Below, piece by piece: positions 8,253-16,729 of a stretch of 64,000 nucleotides of DNA. The notes under the pieces are model-generated. The model was not told the origin of the DNA. It searched no databases and worked only from the letters and a program-made list of their open reading frames with translations. How positions within the stretch are numbered: position 1 is the first letter of the stretch; each line of letters starts with the position of its first letter. Source of the stretch: Planctomycetaceae bacterium. Lineage in GTDB: Bacteria; Planctomycetota; Planctomycetia; Planctomycetales; Planctomycetaceae. The stretch spans positions 48,401 through 112,400 of the forward strand of contig PBSL01000041.1 of NCBI GenBank assembly GCA_002726205.1, given 5' to 3'. The translations under genes and the position numbers were made by a program.

Positions 8253-8975
8253 GAAAATCCGCGTGCCGGGACGGACCCGGTCTTCACGGTTCTTCAAATC
8301 GGAGGATGAGTGCGATCAACGACGACGTGGTCGTCCATTTCGCCCGACAGCAAACGGCGGGTGTGGAAACAGACGAGACGGCTCGCCAACTCCCCGGGTG
8401 TTCGCCCAGGTGCAGCAGGTGAGACCGGTCCCATCAAGAAGCAAACGCCGCTTCAACGAGAATCCCGGGCAAACAAGAAAGTCCCAGGTTTCGATGCGCC
8501 CACTATGACGCCGGCGGCTTTCCAGAGCGGCTCACTCGACCGATGGTTGGCAGCAGAATTGTACGGCGAAGATGCCGACATTGGATTGAACGGAGTTGAA
8601 AGAGGATCCAGCTCTGCCAGAAAACCCCGCCTGGTCGGAAAACGCCCCCATTCACATGGACAGCGTTACTCGCTTGCTTCCGACCGCGTCGACTCGTCTT
8701 TCCCGTAGGAAATCAGAAGTCTCAGGAAAGCATAGCTTCTGGCGTTGGTTTCGCCAAGGCTCGGGTCCCACGTGGCGCGAGTTGACGGCGACTTTGATCG
8801 GGGACTGACCGGCCTGCTTGAACCGTCGGGATCCTCTGGTGAGACTGGGAGCTGATGCGGCAATCTGCATCTTTGCGAAGCCATCGGATGACCAGCCATC
8901 CAGAAACATGAGAGTTCCCAGGTCAAAGGGCATTTTGTGTGTGATCTTTGCTGTGCCGACAACCGGAAACCCGCG
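8253..8975. other. gene-poor intergenic region with possible ankyrin-like remnant
   Basis: About 720 bp between the divergently oriented helicase and WD40 genes hold no convincing intact gene. Open frames exist on both strands, but none has a recognisable domain. On the minus strand, 8820-8770 reads AGQSPIKVAVNSRHV. One frame over, 8755-8695 reads YAFLRLLISYGKDESTR. Together these resemble the two helices of an ankyrin repeat broken by a frameshift. The region must also contain promoters for both flanking genes, which I could not locate. Confidence 0.3.
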
Positions 8976-10862
8976 ATGAAGGCACTGGTCGTGTTGCTGC
9001 TGATCACGTGGATGGTCGGTTGCCCGGCCGGGCCGCCGGTTCAGCCCGTGGTACCCGATGGTGCCCACGTCCCCCGGGCACTGCTGACACTGAAAGAAGA
9101 AGGCCGGACCTACAGCGTGGCGTTTAGCCCCGACGGTCGGCGGCTGGCCTCGACCAGCCAGGCCGGGACAGTGAAGGTCTGGGAGGCATCCACCGGCAAA
9201 CAACTGCTCGCGCTGGAAGGAGACGGCGACTGGGTTCGCAGCGTGGCGTTCAGTCCCGACGGCAAGTGGCTGGCCTCGGCCAGCCATGACGATGCGGTGA
9301 AACTGTGGGACGCGGTCACCGGCCGGGAATTGCTCAGGCTGAAAGGACACACCGCTGCCGTGCCCCGCGTGACGTTTCATCCGGATGGAACACGGCTGGC
9401 CTCGGCGAGTCTTGACAGGACGATCAGGGTCTGGGACACGGCCACCGGCGAGGAACTGCTCACACTGAAAGGGCACACCGGCCCGGTCAACGGTGTGGCC
9501 TTCAGTCCCGACGGCAAGCAACTGGCCTCGGCCAGCCGGGACGGGACGCTGAGGTTGTGGGAGACCTCCGGCGGCCGACAACTGCTCACGCTCAACGGGC
9601 ACGTCGGCACCGTGACGGCCGTAGCGTTCGAACCCGGCGGCAAACGCCTGGCCTCGGCCGGTAATGACAACACGGTCCGGCTGTGGGAGGTGGCCACGGG
9701 CCGGCAGGTCCTCTTGATGGAAGGACACGCCGACTGGGTTCGCAGCGTGGCGTTCAGTCCCGATGGCCGGCAATTGGCCTCGGCCGGCAATGACGGCAGC
9801 GTGAAGTTGTGGGAGGCTTCAAGCGGTAAACAACTGCTCTCGCTGGAAGAACACACCGACTGGATTCTCGGCGTGACCTTCAGTGCCGACGGCAGGCGGT
9901 TGGCCTCGGCCAGTTACGACGCAACGGTCAAGGTCTGGAAGGTCAGCCAGGGGCAGCGGTCACTCACACTGCCGGGACACGTCGGCGGCGTCTCCGGTGT
10001 GACATTCACGCCCGACGGCACACGCCTGGCCTCAGCAAGTCTCGACGGAACAGTCAAGGTCTGGGACGCGGTCACCGGCCGGCAGCAACGGACCTTCCGG
10101 GGTCATTCGGGTGCTGTCCACGACGTGGCGTTCAGCCCCGGCGGCAAGCGATTGGCCTCGGCGAGTCTCGACAGGACAATCAAGGTCTGGGAAACGGCCA
10201 CCGACAAGGCCCCGTTGACCATCGAGGGCCACGCCGGCATCGTTTTCAGCGTGGCATTCAGCCACGACGGCCGCCGACTGGCCTCGGCCGGTGATGACAC
10301 GGCGGTGAAGCTCTGGGATGCGTCCACCGGGAAAGAGCAACTCTCCCTGAAAGGTCATGCCGGCGTTGTTTTCAGCGTGGCGTTTGACCCCGGCGGCCAG
10401 CGACTGGCTTCGGCCGGTGAGGACGCGACAGTCAGGGTCTGGGACGCGTCGTCCGGAAAAGAGGTCCTTATCCTGAAAGGGCACACCGCCCCGGTCGAAA
10501 GTGTCACGTTCAGTCCCGATGGCAAGCGGCTGGCCTCGGCCGGTGACGACACGACGATCAGGGTCTGGGAAGTGTCGACCGGGAAAGAGGTTCTCGCGCT
10601 GAAAGGACACACCACCGCGGTCTACTCGGTGGCATTCAGTCCCGACGGCAAGTGGCTGGCCTCGGCCGGTCTCGACAAGACGATCAGGGTCTGGGAGCTG
10701 GCCGGCGGCGAAGAACGCCTGGTCTTGAAAGGACACACCACCGCGGTCTACTCGGTGGCATTCAGCCCCGACGGCGAGCGGTTGGCTTCGGCCAGTCTCG
10801 ACAAGACCGTCAGGCTCTGGGACGTGTCGTTGGCCAAGTCGAACCAACTCTCCCGGCAATAG
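8976..10862 (+). CDS. WD40-repeat lipoprotein with 14 repeats
   Basis: This 628-residue protein starts with a lipoprotein signal (MKALVVLLLITWMVGC; lipobox ending at Cys16), so it should be membrane-anchored outside the cytoplasm. After a short Pro-rich linker, residues 36-622 are fourteen WD40 repeats. The first is 41 residues and the other thirteen are exactly 42. Each has the pattern GH...V.SVAFSPDG..LASAS.D.T...W. Fourteen units make two seven-bladed propellers, a scaffold for protein contacts. There is no kinase, caspase or other effector domain, unlike many bacterial WD40 proteins. The start at 8976 is chosen because it begins the lipoprotein signal; a frame from 8937 adds 13 unlikely residues. 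Binding partners are unknown. Confidence 0.92.
   Translation: MKALVVLLLITWMVGCPAGPPVQPVVPDGAHVPRALLTLKEEGRTYSVAFSPDGRRLASTSQAGTVKVWEASTGKQLLALEGDGDWVRSVAFSPDGKWLASASHDDAVKLWDAVTGRELLRLKGHTAAVPRVTFHPDGTRLASASLDRTIRVWDTATGEELLTLKGHTGPVNGVAFSPDGKQLASASRDGTLRLWETSGGRQLLTLNGHVGTVTAVAFEPGGKRLASAGNDNTVRLWEVATGRQVLLMEGHADWVRSVAFSPDGRQLASAGNDGSVKLWEASSGKQLLSLEEHTDWILGVTFSADGRRLASASYDATVKVWKVSQGQRSLTLPGHVGGVSGVTFTPDGTRLASASLDGTVKVWDAVTGRQQRTFRGHSGAVHDVAFSPGGKRLASASLDRTIKVWETATDKAPLTIEGHAGIVFSVAFSHDGRRLASAGDDTAVKLWDASTGKEQLSLKGHAGVVFSVAFDPGGQRLASAGEDATVRVWDASSGKEVLILKGHTAPVESVTFSPDGKRLASAGDDTTIRVWEVSTGKEVLALKGHTTAVYSVAFSPDGKWLASAGLDKTIRVWELAGGEERLVLKGHTTAVYSVAFSPDGERLASASLDKTVRLWDVSLAKSNQLSRQ
9081..10841 (+). 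repeat. tandem 126-bp repeat array encoding 14 WD40 units
   Basis: The coding DNA itself is a tandem array with a 126-bp period (123 bp for the first unit). Blocks such as GTGGCGTTCAGTCCCGACGG recur nearly unchanged. Units 13 and 14 share a long identical stretch covering the 'GHTTAVYSVAFSPDG' codons, which suggests recent duplication or gene conversion. Confidence 0.9.
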
Positions 10863-10893
10863 GCAACAAGCCGATCCTGCCCCGGGGTATTGT

Positions 10894-10919
10894 CCCGGTG
10901 CCGACAGCCCGGCACCGGG
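10894..10919. terminator. perfect 9-bp inverted repeat between convergent genes
   Basis: CCCGGTGCC and GGCACCGGG form a perfect 9-bp stem with an 8-base loop. It sits 31 bp after the WD40 stop and 42 bp from the stop of the converging DUF898-like gene. No U-tract follows on either strand, so it is only a candidate two-way terminator. Confidence 0.45.
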
Positions 10920-10961
10920 CGGTTTGTCACGTCAGCAAGTGGTGCGAAGCGCCGGGTTCTC

Positions 10962-11960
10962 TCAGGCGTCGACAACCTCGAGGTGATCTGTCTGGAACTT
11001 GATCAGGTTGACACTGAACCAGAAGGAATAGATCCCGAGGGTGACTATCGACAGGATGAGGCCCACGAGGTGGATCCCAAAGAGCTCGCCCCCGGTCCCG
11101 TTGAAGTTGACCCGAAAACGACTGCCGTTCTGGGTTGAGACCTCGGTGTTGCCGTAGGTGAACTTCATCAGATTCACCTGGAACCAGAACTGGTAGATGC
11201 CCAGGGTGACGATCGTCAGAAGGTAACCGACGATGAATGTCACGAACAGATCTCCGCCGGTTCCGGTGAATTTCAATGTCAGGGCCTTGGAGCCGTCGAC
11301 CGAGATGACCGTGTTGTTGTAGAAGAAGCCGATGATCTTGCAGATGAACCACGGGGAATAGATACCAACCGTCACGATTGTCAGGAGCATCCCGACAAAC
11401 ACCTCGCCGAAGAGTTGACCGCCGGTTCCTGTAAACGTGGCTTTGACCGGCCTGCCGTCGGGTGTTTTCGCGTCCGAGTTCTCGACGAAGAACTTGAACA
11501 TGTTGACGTAGTACCAGAATCCGTAGATGCCCAGGGTGATGATCGTCAGGAGCCAACCGATGATCAGATCCACGAACAGCTTGCCCCCCGTCCCGCTGAA
11601 CGAGAACGTGACGGTGTTGCCCTGGCGGTCGTTGAGGTTGGTGTGGCGGCTGTTCCATCGGGTCATTCGACAGATGAACCAGGGCGAATACAGTCCGAAG
11701 GTCACGATCGTCAGGATCAACCCGATGAACGTTTCGCTCAACAATCCGCCGCCGGTTCCTGTAAACTGAAAACTACAGGGCACGCCGATCGCGGCTTGGC
11801 CACTGCTTGCCGGTTGCGGTGCCTCCGCGGCGGCTGCCGGACTCGCCGAGGGAATTACCAGGGCCTGGCCGCAGGCGGGGCATTGAACACTCTTGCCGGC
11901 CTGTTGATCCTCGGTCTTCAGACTTTTTCCACAACCATGGCAGTCAAATTGGATAACCAT
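10962..11960 (-). CDS. zinc-ribbon membrane protein with five tandem DUF898-like units
   Basis: This 332-residue protein has an N-terminal zinc ribbon (CHGCGKSL ... CPACGQAL, residues 8-33) and an Ala/Pro linker. Five units of about 55 residues follow. Each begins with F.GTGG.LF and continues into a hydrophobic helix ending LLTIVTLGIY.FW, the hallmark of the DUF898 (YjgN-like) family. Units 1 and 3 end in SPWFIC, and units 2, 4 and 5 in FW plus VN, so the array looks built from a duplicated pair. Ordinary DUF898 proteins carry fewer copies. It is probably an inner-membrane protein of unknown function. Its neighbours converge or diverge, so it is likely a single-gene unit. Confidence 0.8.
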   Translation of the reverse strand: MVIQFDCHGCGKSLKTEDQQAGKSVQCPACGQALVIPSASPAAAAEAPQPASSGQAAIGVPCSFQFTGTGGGLLSETFIGLILTIVTFGLYSPWFICRMTRWNSRHTNLNDRQGNTVTFSFSGTGGKLFVDLIIGWLLTIITLGIYGFWYYVNMFKFFVENSDAKTPDGRPVKATFTGTGGQLFGEVFVGMLLTIVTVGIYSPWFICKIIGFFYNNTVISVDGSKALTLKFTGTGGDLFVTFIVGYLLTIVTLGIYQFWFQVNLMKFTYGNTEVSTQNGSRFRVNFNGTGGELFGIHLVGLILSIVTLGIYSFWFSVNLIKFQTDHLEVVDA

Positions 11961-12196
11961 TGTTTTCTCTTCAAGACACGGTGACCTGTTCAGGGTGATC
12001 CCAAACCGGGCTTTGTTTCCGCCTGATTCCGCAGCCTTCTAGCATGTCGAAGCTGTTTGCGTCCATCCTGAAACTCGTCGGGCAAGGTCCTGAATGTGGC
12101 GGCCTTCGTCGGAGGACATGAATCAAGACCCGTGTTGGACCTCGATGTCGATAGGATCAAGCAGATTTGTGAATAACTGGTTTCGGATTGTCTCTC

Positions 12197-13552
12197 ATGC
12201 ATGAATCGACGCTGAAGAAGCTGCGTTTCCTGCCTGTCGTTGCCGCCGTACTCGTGGCCGTGGTGATCTGGTGGAACTTGCGGGCCGCTTCCAACCAGGT
12301 CCGGTTGGTATTCTCCACGGGTTCGGAAGTCGGCCTGTATCACCGCCTGGCGTCCCAGATGAGGGACGTTATCGAGGCCAACCATCCCGATATTCTCGTG
12401 CAGTTGATCCAGAGTGCCGGCAGCAACGAGAACATCACGCGGATTGATCGCGGTCAGGCCCAGCTCGCGCTGGTACAAAACGACGCCAGGGGCGGAAATT
12501 CGGTCCACAGCCTGGCTTCGCTGTACCCCGAGGTGTTGCACCTGCTGTGTCGCGCCGATGCGAACGTCGCGTCGTTGTCCGACCTGTCGGGCCGCCGCAT
12601 CGGTGTCGGTGCGGTTGGCAGCGGGACCGAACAGGTCGCGACCAATCTGCTGCAGTTTGCCGGTGTGACTCTCGAGAAAGGCCAGGTCCGGCACGGAGCG
12701 TTTGGCGAGGCGGTCAATCAGCTGAAGGCCAAAAAAATCGATGCCGCTTTTGTCCTGACCGGCCTCGGTGCCGAGATCATCCGGCATGCGTTGGCAGACG
12801 GCCAGCTGGAACTTGCGCCCATTCAAATTCAGCCCGACGACAGCACCGATCCGGAAGTCATCAGCCGTACACTCACCGCGGGGTTCCAGGTTCACTACCC
12901 GTACGCCTCGTCCCACACCATTCCACTGATGGCCTACAATGGGCGGCCCGTCTCGCCGGTGCCGTCGTTGAGCGTACAGGCCGTGCTGGTCTGCCAGGAG
13001 GACGTTGACGCGGAGATCATCGAACGGATCACCCGGACACTGTTCAAGCAACGTGCCGTGCTTTCCCAGAAAGAAACGGCCTTCACCCATCTTGATGAAC
13101 AGGGCGCCCAGCTCGGGCTGCAGTTCCCGTTGCATCAAGGGGCCGAGAATTTCTATCGGCGCAAGGAGCCGGGATTCCTCAACCAGCACGCCGAGACGAT
13201 GGGATTTGTCCTGACGCTGGCATTGCTCTCCTGGAGCGTCATCGTCTGGTTCCAGCGCTGGTATCTGCAACGCCGCAAGAACCGTGTCGACACGTACTAC
13301 AAGGCGATCGACGAGGTGATTATCCGCCTGCCCGATATCACCCGGTTCGAGGAACTCGTGGAACTGGAGTCCGAGCTGACCCGGATCGACCGCCGGGCTT
13401 CTGACGAGTTGATCCAGGAAAAACTTGCTGCCGACGAGTCCTACGTCATCTACCAGAACATGCTCAACGGTTGTCGATCGATGCTGCAGCAGGCCCGCGA
13501 CCGGCTTCCGGATTCCCCGGAAACAACACCGGATCGTCAACCCGCCGGATAG
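12197..13552 (+). CDS. TAXI-type TRAP solute-binding protein anchored by two membrane helices
   Basis: This 451-residue protein carries a TAXI (TRAP-associated extracytoplasmic immunogenic) solute-binding domain at about 35-325. Typical segments are FSTGSEVGLYHRLASQM, NIT.ID.GQAQLALVQND and GRRIGVGAVGSGTEQVA. It differs from free binding proteins: a helix at 8-30 anchors the N-terminus, and a second helix at about 334-352 is followed by a charged, helical cytoplasmic tail of some 95 residues. No TRAP permease gene is nearby. It may therefore act as a ligand sensor or as a tethered receptor for a distant permease. ATG at 12197 is chosen; a TTG nine bases earlier is possible. Confidence 0.82.
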   Translation: MHESTLKKLRFLPVVAAVLVAVVIWWNLRAASNQVRLVFSTGSEVGLYHRLASQMRDVIEANHPDILVQLIQSAGSNENITRIDRGQAQLALVQNDARGGNSVHSLASLYPEVLHLLCRADANVASLSDLSGRRIGVGAVGSGTEQVATNLLQFAGVTLEKGQVRHGAFGEAVNQLKAKKIDAAFVLTGLGAEIIRHALADGQLELAPIQIQPDDSTDPEVISRTLTAGFQVHYPYASSHTIPLMAYNGRPVSPVPSLSVQAVLVCQEDVDAEIIERITRTLFKQRAVLSQKETAFTHLDEQGAQLGLQFPLHQGAENFYRRKEPGFLNQHAETMGFVLTLALLSWSVIVWFQRWYLQRRKNRVDTYYKAIDEVIIRLPDITRFEELVELESELTRIDRRASDELIQEKLAADESYVIYQNMLNGCRSMLQQARDRLPDSPETTPDRQPAG

Positions 13553-13603
13553 ACGCAATCAACCCCCGATCGTTGTTCCACAGGAAAATACCGAGGACTC
13601 CTC

Positions 13604-15229
13604 ATGCGGTTGTTGGTCCTGGCACTTTTGCCGTTGGTCGTGACGTGTAGCGCCCCGGCGGCCGAGCGTCCCAATATCGTCCTGATCATGGCCGACGACC
13701 TGGGTTTTTCCGACATCGGTTGTTACGGCAGCGAGATCAACACGCCACACCTGGATGCGCTGGCCGCTGGTGGTTTGCGGTTCACGCAGTTCTACAACAC
13801 GGCAAAGTGCCACTCCTCTCGCGTGTCGCTTCTGACCGGTCTCTACTGTGACCAGGCGGGTGGGGCTCGTCTGAGCCGTGGAACGACGATCGCCGAGGTG
13901 CTGGGGCGGGCGGGGTACTTTACCGCCATGGTCGGCAAGTGGCATCTTGACCAGCAACCGACCGACTTCGGGTTCCAGCGCTACTGGGGCCATCTCTCCG
14001 GCGCCACGAACTTCTTCACCGGAGACAACACGTTTCGGCTGAACGGGAAAAAATGGCAGGTCCCCGTGACACTCAATGGCCGACCCTTCTACACCACCCA
14101 CGCCGTGAGCGACTTTGCGTTGAAGTTCCTTGACGAGGCGACTGCAGCCGGGAACCCGTTCTTGCTCTACGTTGCCTTCAATGCCCCGCACTATCCGCTG
14201 CAGGCTCCCGAACAGGCGGTACGGAAATACGATGGTCGCTACGACCGTGGCTGGGATCAGTTGCGACGCGAGCGGCATCGCCGTCAGATCGAATCGGGCC
14301 TGCTGCCGGCTCGCTGGAAGCTCAGCCCTCGACCTCCGCACATTCCCGCCTGGAACAGTCTCGACGAGAAGCAGCGGCAGTGGGAAGCGGACCGGATGGA
14401 GGTGTTCGCGGCAATGGTCGATCTGCTGGACCAGAACGTGGGACGGCTCGTGGCCGGCTTGAAGCAGAAGGGCATCTTCGACAACACGCTGATCCTGTTT
14501 TGTTCCGACAACGGAGCCTGTCCGTTCGAACGTACCCGGGGCCGCTACAAGAAGCCGTGGGACCCCAGGTCCTACTGGACCTACGATGCCAGTTGGGCCC
14601 ACGTCGGCAACACGCCCTTTCGTCTCTACAAACAGAACCAGCACGAGGGGGGGATTTCTTCTCCACTGATCGCCCACTGGCCGAAAGGGCTGAAACCCCA
14701 ACCCGGATCCGTCACCCGTCAACCGGGCCACCTGGTCGACCTGATGGCGACCTTCGTCGATGTGACAGCGGCCGAGTACCCTCGCCGCATCGGCACCCGG
14801 CAGATCGATCCTCTGCAGGGTCGGTCGTTGCTGCCGGTTCTTCGAGGTGCCACCCGGCAGCCGCACCCGACACTGTATTTTCACTTCGGTACGGATCGCG
14901 CCCTCAGGCAGGGACCGTGGAAACTCGTCTCCGCCAAACGCGGTCGCTGGGAACTCTACAACCTCGACGCGGACCGCACGGAACTCCACGACCTGTCGGC
15001 CCAACAGCCCAAGCGGGTGGCTTCGATGTCCGGAGAGTGGTTCCGGATCGCCCGCGACGTCGATCGTCTCGGCCGCCGCGGGCTGGCTCCGGTCCGCGAG
15101 AGGCTCTCCCCGCTCAATTTTCGCCGGGACACCAGTTCAGGATCCGCTGCCACCCGCAAGGCGAACAAGAAAAAGCGGAAGGCAAGAAAGAAAACGGACA
15201 AGAAGTCACCGGAAAGGCAGCGACCATGA
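13604..15229 (+). CDS. secreted Cys-type sulfatase (arylsulfatase family)
   Basis: This 541-residue sulfatase has a signal peptide ending near residue 20. The metal site begins with NIVLIMADDLG. The signature CHSSRVSLLTG starts at Cys69, which would be converted to formylglycine; the third position is Ser instead of the common Pro. GKWHLD, FLLYVAFNAPHYPLQ and FCSDNGACPF supply further metal and sulfate ligands. It should remove sulfate esters from polysaccharides in the periplasm or outside. The C-terminal 30 residues are very Lys-rich. It heads an operon: its TGA overlaps the next start as ATGA. GAGG lies upstream of the ATG. No sulfatase-maturing enzyme is adjacent; the SUMF1-fold gene at 32440 lacks the catalytic cysteines. 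Confidence 0.92.
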   Translation: MRLLVLALLPLVVTCSAPAAERPNIVLIMADDLGFSDIGCYGSEINTPHLDALAAGGLRFTQFYNTAKCHSSRVSLLTGLYCDQAGGARLSRGTTIAEVLGRAGYFTAMVGKWHLDQQPTDFGFQRYWGHLSGATNFFTGDNTFRLNGKKWQVPVTLNGRPFYTTHAVSDFALKFLDEATAAGNPFLLYVAFNAPHYPLQAPEQAVRKYDGRYDRGWDQLRRERHRRQIESGLLPARWKLSPRPPHIPAWNSLDEKQRQWEADRMEVFAAMVDLLDQNVGRLVAGLKQKGIFDNTLILFCSDNGACPFERTRGRYKKPWDPRSYWTYDASWAHVGNTPFRLYKQNQHEGGISSPLIAHWPKGLKPQPGSVTRQPGHLVDLMATFVDVTAAEYPRRIGTRQIDPLQGRSLLPVLRGATRQPHPTLYFHFGTDRALRQGPWKLVSAKRGRWELYNLDADRTELHDLSAQQPKRVASMSGEWFRIARDVDRLGRRGLAPVRERLSPLNFRRDTSSGSAATRKANKKKRKARKKTDKKSPERQRP

Positions 15230-15615
15230 AACCATCGACATTTGCGATCATCCTCGGCGTGGTGATCCTGATGCTGTCGCCTGTCGGGATCCTGTTTCCT
15301 CGCGGTTATCTCGACGGCCTCCGGGAGTTTGCCAACGCCGGTCCGCTGGTTCATTGTGTGATGGTCAGCTGGGCCGTGATGGCGGCCTTGCTGCTGTATC
15401 AACCACGTTCCAGCGAGGCATTCGAAGAGCGCTGCATCCGGTTTTTCGCATGGTTGATATTGATCAAGTGCCTGGTCCTTTTCTGGCGGCCGGATGTCAT
15501 GATCTGGTTCGTCGACAACCTTCCTCTCGGGCTGATCCGATGGGGATCCATCGCCGATGCTGCTTTCGGTCTCTGGATGTTCTGGATGGCAAGAAAACTG
15601 ACGAGTGTGAAATGA
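15226..15615 (+). CDS. small four-helix membrane protein in sulfatase operon
   Basis: This 129-residue protein has four likely membrane helices (about 5-25, 38-56, 67-85 and 100-122). I do not recognise the family. It overlaps the sulfatase stop and the next start, both by ATGA, so all three are probably translated together. The tight coupling suggests a role with the sulfatase or the CBM9-like protein, but nothing in the sequence says what. Confidence 0.7.
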   Translation: MKPSTFAIILGVVILMLSPVGILFPRGYLDGLREFANAGPLVHCVMVSWAVMAALLLYQPRSSEAFEERCIRFFAWLILIKCLVLFWRPDVMIWFVDNLPLGLIRWGSIADAAFGLWMFWMARKLTSVK

Positions 15616-16721
15616 CGATATTCTCCCGATTTCGATGGGTTCTTGGCATCCTGGTCATCGGGGCCGGACTGCTGGACACGCCCCGGGTGGCCGCGGATTC
15701 GAAGGCCGACTGGGCCAGGATGAGAGCGATCGTTCCGCGAGGATATGTCTGCCGGTCCACGAGTCGCCCGCCGAAGATCGATGGCCGGCTCGATGATCCG
15801 GCCTGGGCGGCGGCGGCCTGGACAGATCGTTTCGTCGACATCGAGGGCAAGTCAAAACCGAAACCGCGTTTCCTGACCCGTGCGAAAATGCTCTGGGACC
15901 ACGAGTTCTTCTATATCGCCGCCGACATGAACGAACCCCACGTCTGGGGAACACTCACCAGGCACGATTCGGTGATCTTCCACGACAACGACTTCGAGGT
16001 CTTCATTGACCCCGACGGAGACACCCACGAGTACTACGAATTCGAAATGAATGCTCTGAACACCGGCTGGGATCTGTTCCTGCCACGGCCCTACAAGGAC
16101 GGAGGACGGGCGGACAACAGCTGGGAGATTCCGGGCCTGAAAACTGCTGTTGATGTTCGAGGAACGCTCAACGACCCCTCGGATGTCGATCGGGGCTGGT
16201 CGGTCGAGATCGCGATTCCCTGGAAGGTGCTGGCTCGGTCCGCGAACCGGAAATCGCCCCCCGCCCCGGGTGACCAGTGGCGGGTGAACTTCTCGCGGGT
16301 CGAATGGCGACACCTGCTCAAGGACGGCAAGTACGCGAAGGTTCCCGGGAAACGTGAAGACAACTGGGTCTGGTCGCCCCAGGGAATCATCGACATGCAC
16401 CGGCCGGAGAAGTGGGGCATCGTGCAGTTTTCCGACGGCAAGACGGCCACCCGCTTCCGACCTGACCCGGCCGGTCCGGCGCGGACGGCCCTGATGACCA
16501 TCTATCACCACCAGAAGTCCTACGTTGGCAAACACCGCAAGTGGGCCGGATCGCTGGAGGACCTTGGCCTCGGCTCCGAGAAGTGGACTGGCCTTTCCCG
16601 GCGACCTGTCATCAGGTTGACCCCGAAGGGCTACGTGGCGACAGTCGAAATTCGAACAGCCGGCGGGGAAACCCAGCGCTGGCAGGTCCGCTGGGATTCC
16701 CGGTTGTCGCGGGTGCGATAG
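15612..16721 (+). CDS. secreted carbohydrate-binding family 9-like protein
   Basis: This 369-residue exported protein has a signal peptide at about 1-28. Residues 45-275 match the CBM9-like/DOMON fold: PPKIDGRLDDPAW, then AKMLWDHEFFYIAADM, DNDFEVFIDPDGD and YYEFEMNALNT. Such domains bind carbohydrate ends, or haem in relatives. The last 100 residues are more polar and end with a WQVRWDSRL strand. It is the third gene of the sulfatase operon with an ATGA overlap, so it probably helps hold or recognise the sulfated glycan. The downstream aquaporin gene converges with only 8 bp between stops. Confidence 0.82.
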   Translation: MTIFSRFRWVLGILVIGAGLLDTPRVAADSKADWARMRAIVPRGYVCRSTSRPPKIDGRLDDPAWAAAAWTDRFVDIEGKSKPKPRFLTRAKMLWDHEFFYIAADMNEPHVWGTLTRHDSVIFHDNDFEVFIDPDGDTHEYYEFEMNALNTGWDLFLPRPYKDGGRADNSWEIPGLKTAVDVRGTLNDPSDVDRGWSVEIAIPWKVLARSANRKSPPAPGDQWRVNFSRVEWRHLLKDGKYAKVPGKREDNWVWSPQGIIDMHRPEKWGIVQFSDGKTATRFRPDPAGPARTALMTIYHHQKSYVGKHRKWAGSLEDLGLGSEKWTGLSRRPVIRLTPKGYVATVEIRTAGGETQRWQVRWDSRLSRVR

Positions 16722-16729
16722 TGGCAAGG

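Noticed and set aside
8310..8708. 132-codon plus-strand frame in the helicase/WD40 gap
   Set aside because: Low-complexity Arg/Ser-rich translation, no ribosome binding site and no homology signal.
8652..9773. 373-codon minus-strand frame
   Set aside because: Mostly antisense to the WD40 array; its repeats mirror the WD40 DNA repeats. Its 5' part overlaps the possible ankyrin remnant but is not an intact gene.
11990..13558. 522-codon minus-strand frame
   Set aside because: Fully antisense to the TAXI protein gene, which has clear family motifs.
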